NCBI GenBank assembly: GCA_017417085.1
Contig: JAFPZV010000027.1
Span: 1 to 6,020 of the forward strand
DNA length: 6,020 bases
From: Deltaproteobacteria bacterium
GTDB lineage: Bacteria; Desulfobacterota; Desulfuromonadia; Desulfuromonadales; JAAYDE01
Direction of reading: 5' to 3'
The position numbers and the translations under genes were made by a program. This document shows positions 5,296-6,020 of the stretch, in pieces (position 1 is the first letter of the stretch; each line of letters opens with the position of its first letter). The notes under the pieces were generated by a model. That model worked only from the letters and a program-made list of their open reading frames with translations, was not told the origin of the DNA and ran no database searches.

Positions 5296-6020
5296 CTATT
5301 CTTTCAGTCCATGGGAGCATGGTCCGCCAACCAGAATCTCCTTCTCCTGCCACAGGCTTTCGCAGCAGCGCATGCTCCAGTCAAGTTCGGCCGTCAGTTC
5401 CTCCGGAGTGTAGCCCAGGCGCCGCGCCAGGTAGCCGAAATCGGAAGAATCCGCCGGAGGAACCGCAAGATCGCGGGCATTGCCGCGCACCACCCGCAGC
5501 GCGTCGATCAGGCGCCGTAGACAGCGGTACACGCGGCGGATGCGTTCGGCAAGCTCCTCGCCGACGATGCCGGCCTGCTGCAGCCGGTTCAGCGCCACCG
5601 CGGTGTTGGTCACCCGCAGTTCCGGAAGATCGTGCCCGTACCGGATCTGCAGGGCTTGAATGAAATATTCCAGATCGACCAGGCCGCCCGCCCCGTACTT
5701 GACATTGACGGCGCCGGGTGTCACGGATTCCGCAAGCTGGCGCGCGCGCAGACGGCGGATCTCGCCGATATCCAGCGGCGCGCCGCTGTAGACGAAGGCG
5801 TCGCGCAGGGCCATTACCTCCCTGGCCAGCTCCGCATCGCCGGCCACCGGCCGCAGGCGCACCAGCGCCATGCGCTCGAACTGCGCCGCCCCACCGGACG
5901 GCGCATAGTAGCGGGCGAAAGCCTCAAGCGAGGTCGCCAGCGGCCCCTTGGCGCCATGCGGGCGCAGCTGCAGATCGACATGGAAAATGCCCTCCCGCCG
6001 CGCCTTCAAATCGTGCACGA
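5296..6020 (-). CDS. glnE: Glutamine synthetase adenylyltransferase, C-terminal part (partial)
   Basis: This is the last 240 or so residues of GlnE, which adenylylates and de-adenylylates glutamine synthetase in response to nitrogen status and PII proteins. The gene runs off the right edge, so its start is not in the window; the GTG at 6018 is an internal valine codon. Visible in order: the end of a nucleotidyltransferase domain with FHVDLQLRPHGAKGPL (catalytic Asp at about residue 15 of the fragment), FERMALVRLRPVAGD, then the helical domain with VKYGAGGLVDLEYFIQALQIRYG, LRVTNTAVALNRL, IDALRVVRGNARDLAVPP and LARRLGYTPEEL near the end. Because the protein stops soon after, this should be the second (adenylylating) half of a two-domain GlnE. 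G+C is high. It ends in TAG, with a terminator about 150 nt downstream. A single-domain variant cannot be excluded without the missing 5' part. Confidence 0.9.
   Translation of the reverse strand, partial: VHDLKARREGIFHVDLQLRPHGAKGPLATSLEAFARYYAPSGGAAQFERMALVRLRPVAGDAELAREVMALRDAFVYSGAPLDIGEIRRLRARQLAESVTPGAVNVKYGAGGLVDLEYFIQALQIRYGHDLPELRVTNTAVALNRLQQAGIVGEELAERIRRVYRCLRRLIDALRVVRGNARDLAVPPADSSDFGYLARRLGYTPEELTAELDWSMRCCESLWQEKEILVGGPCSHGLKE

Noticed and set aside
5260..5300. GGTTCAAATCC near 5276 looks like a tRNA T-arm, raising the idea of a tRNA or tRNA-derived attachment site beside the NYN island.
   Set aside because: Only two flanking base pairs can form, and there is no matching acceptor stem, D-arm or anticodon arm upstream.
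4367..5300. A 7-bp direct repeat, CCCTATT, at 4367-4373 and 5294-5300 flanks the NYN gene.
   Set aside because: A 7-mer shared between two spacers of about 100-150 nt is expected by chance, and there is no transposase or terminal inverted repeat.

Overview
The window is chromosomal DNA of a bacterium that is GC-rich in most of its genes (roughly 60-65% G+C by hand counts of sample lines). It carries a long-form HisG, a stand-alone HisI, and a GlnE whose C-terminal part resembles those of non-enteric Gram-negative lineages. The PVC superphylum (Verrucomicrobia/Lentisphaerae-like) is my best guess and a deltaproteobacterium is an alternative; both are inferences from protein style, not demonstrated. 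Six genes are present: five complete and one cut by the right edge.

Layout: (1) 14-1084, minus: an NPD/nitronate-monooxygenase-type flavoprotein with a C-terminal cysteine cluster. (2) 1220-2888, plus: a two-component pair with the histidine kinase gene first and an OmpR-type response regulator 22 nt behind it. It diverges from the flavoprotein across a 135-nt AT-rich spacer. (3) 2889-2975: a convergent intergenic region with two hairpins, each followed by a T-rich tract on a different strand, so that each operon appears to have its own terminator. (4) 2976-4287, minus: hisI then hisG (histidine steps 3 and 1), probably one operon, with a 13-bp perfect palindrome just upstream of the hisI ribosome binding site. 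(5) 4457-5095, minus: a NYN-domain (PIN-like) putative RNase gene of much lower G+C (about 48%), with AT-rich spacers on both sides. A strong minus-strand intrinsic terminator sits only 17 nt upstream of its start codon. (6) 5296-6020, minus, partial: the C-terminal part of GlnE, the glutamine synthetase adenylyltransferase.

Functional picture: hisI/hisG and glnE are core nitrogen and amino-acid metabolism genes, and the two-component system is a compact membrane sensor with an unknown signal. The NYN gene looks like the most recently acquired or most differently regulated element. I do not see a multi-gene defence system, CRISPR array, mobile element or RNA gene. The most worthwhile second looks are the terminator-before-start arrangement at the NYN gene, the cysteine cluster of the flavoprotein, and the palindrome in the hisIG leader.
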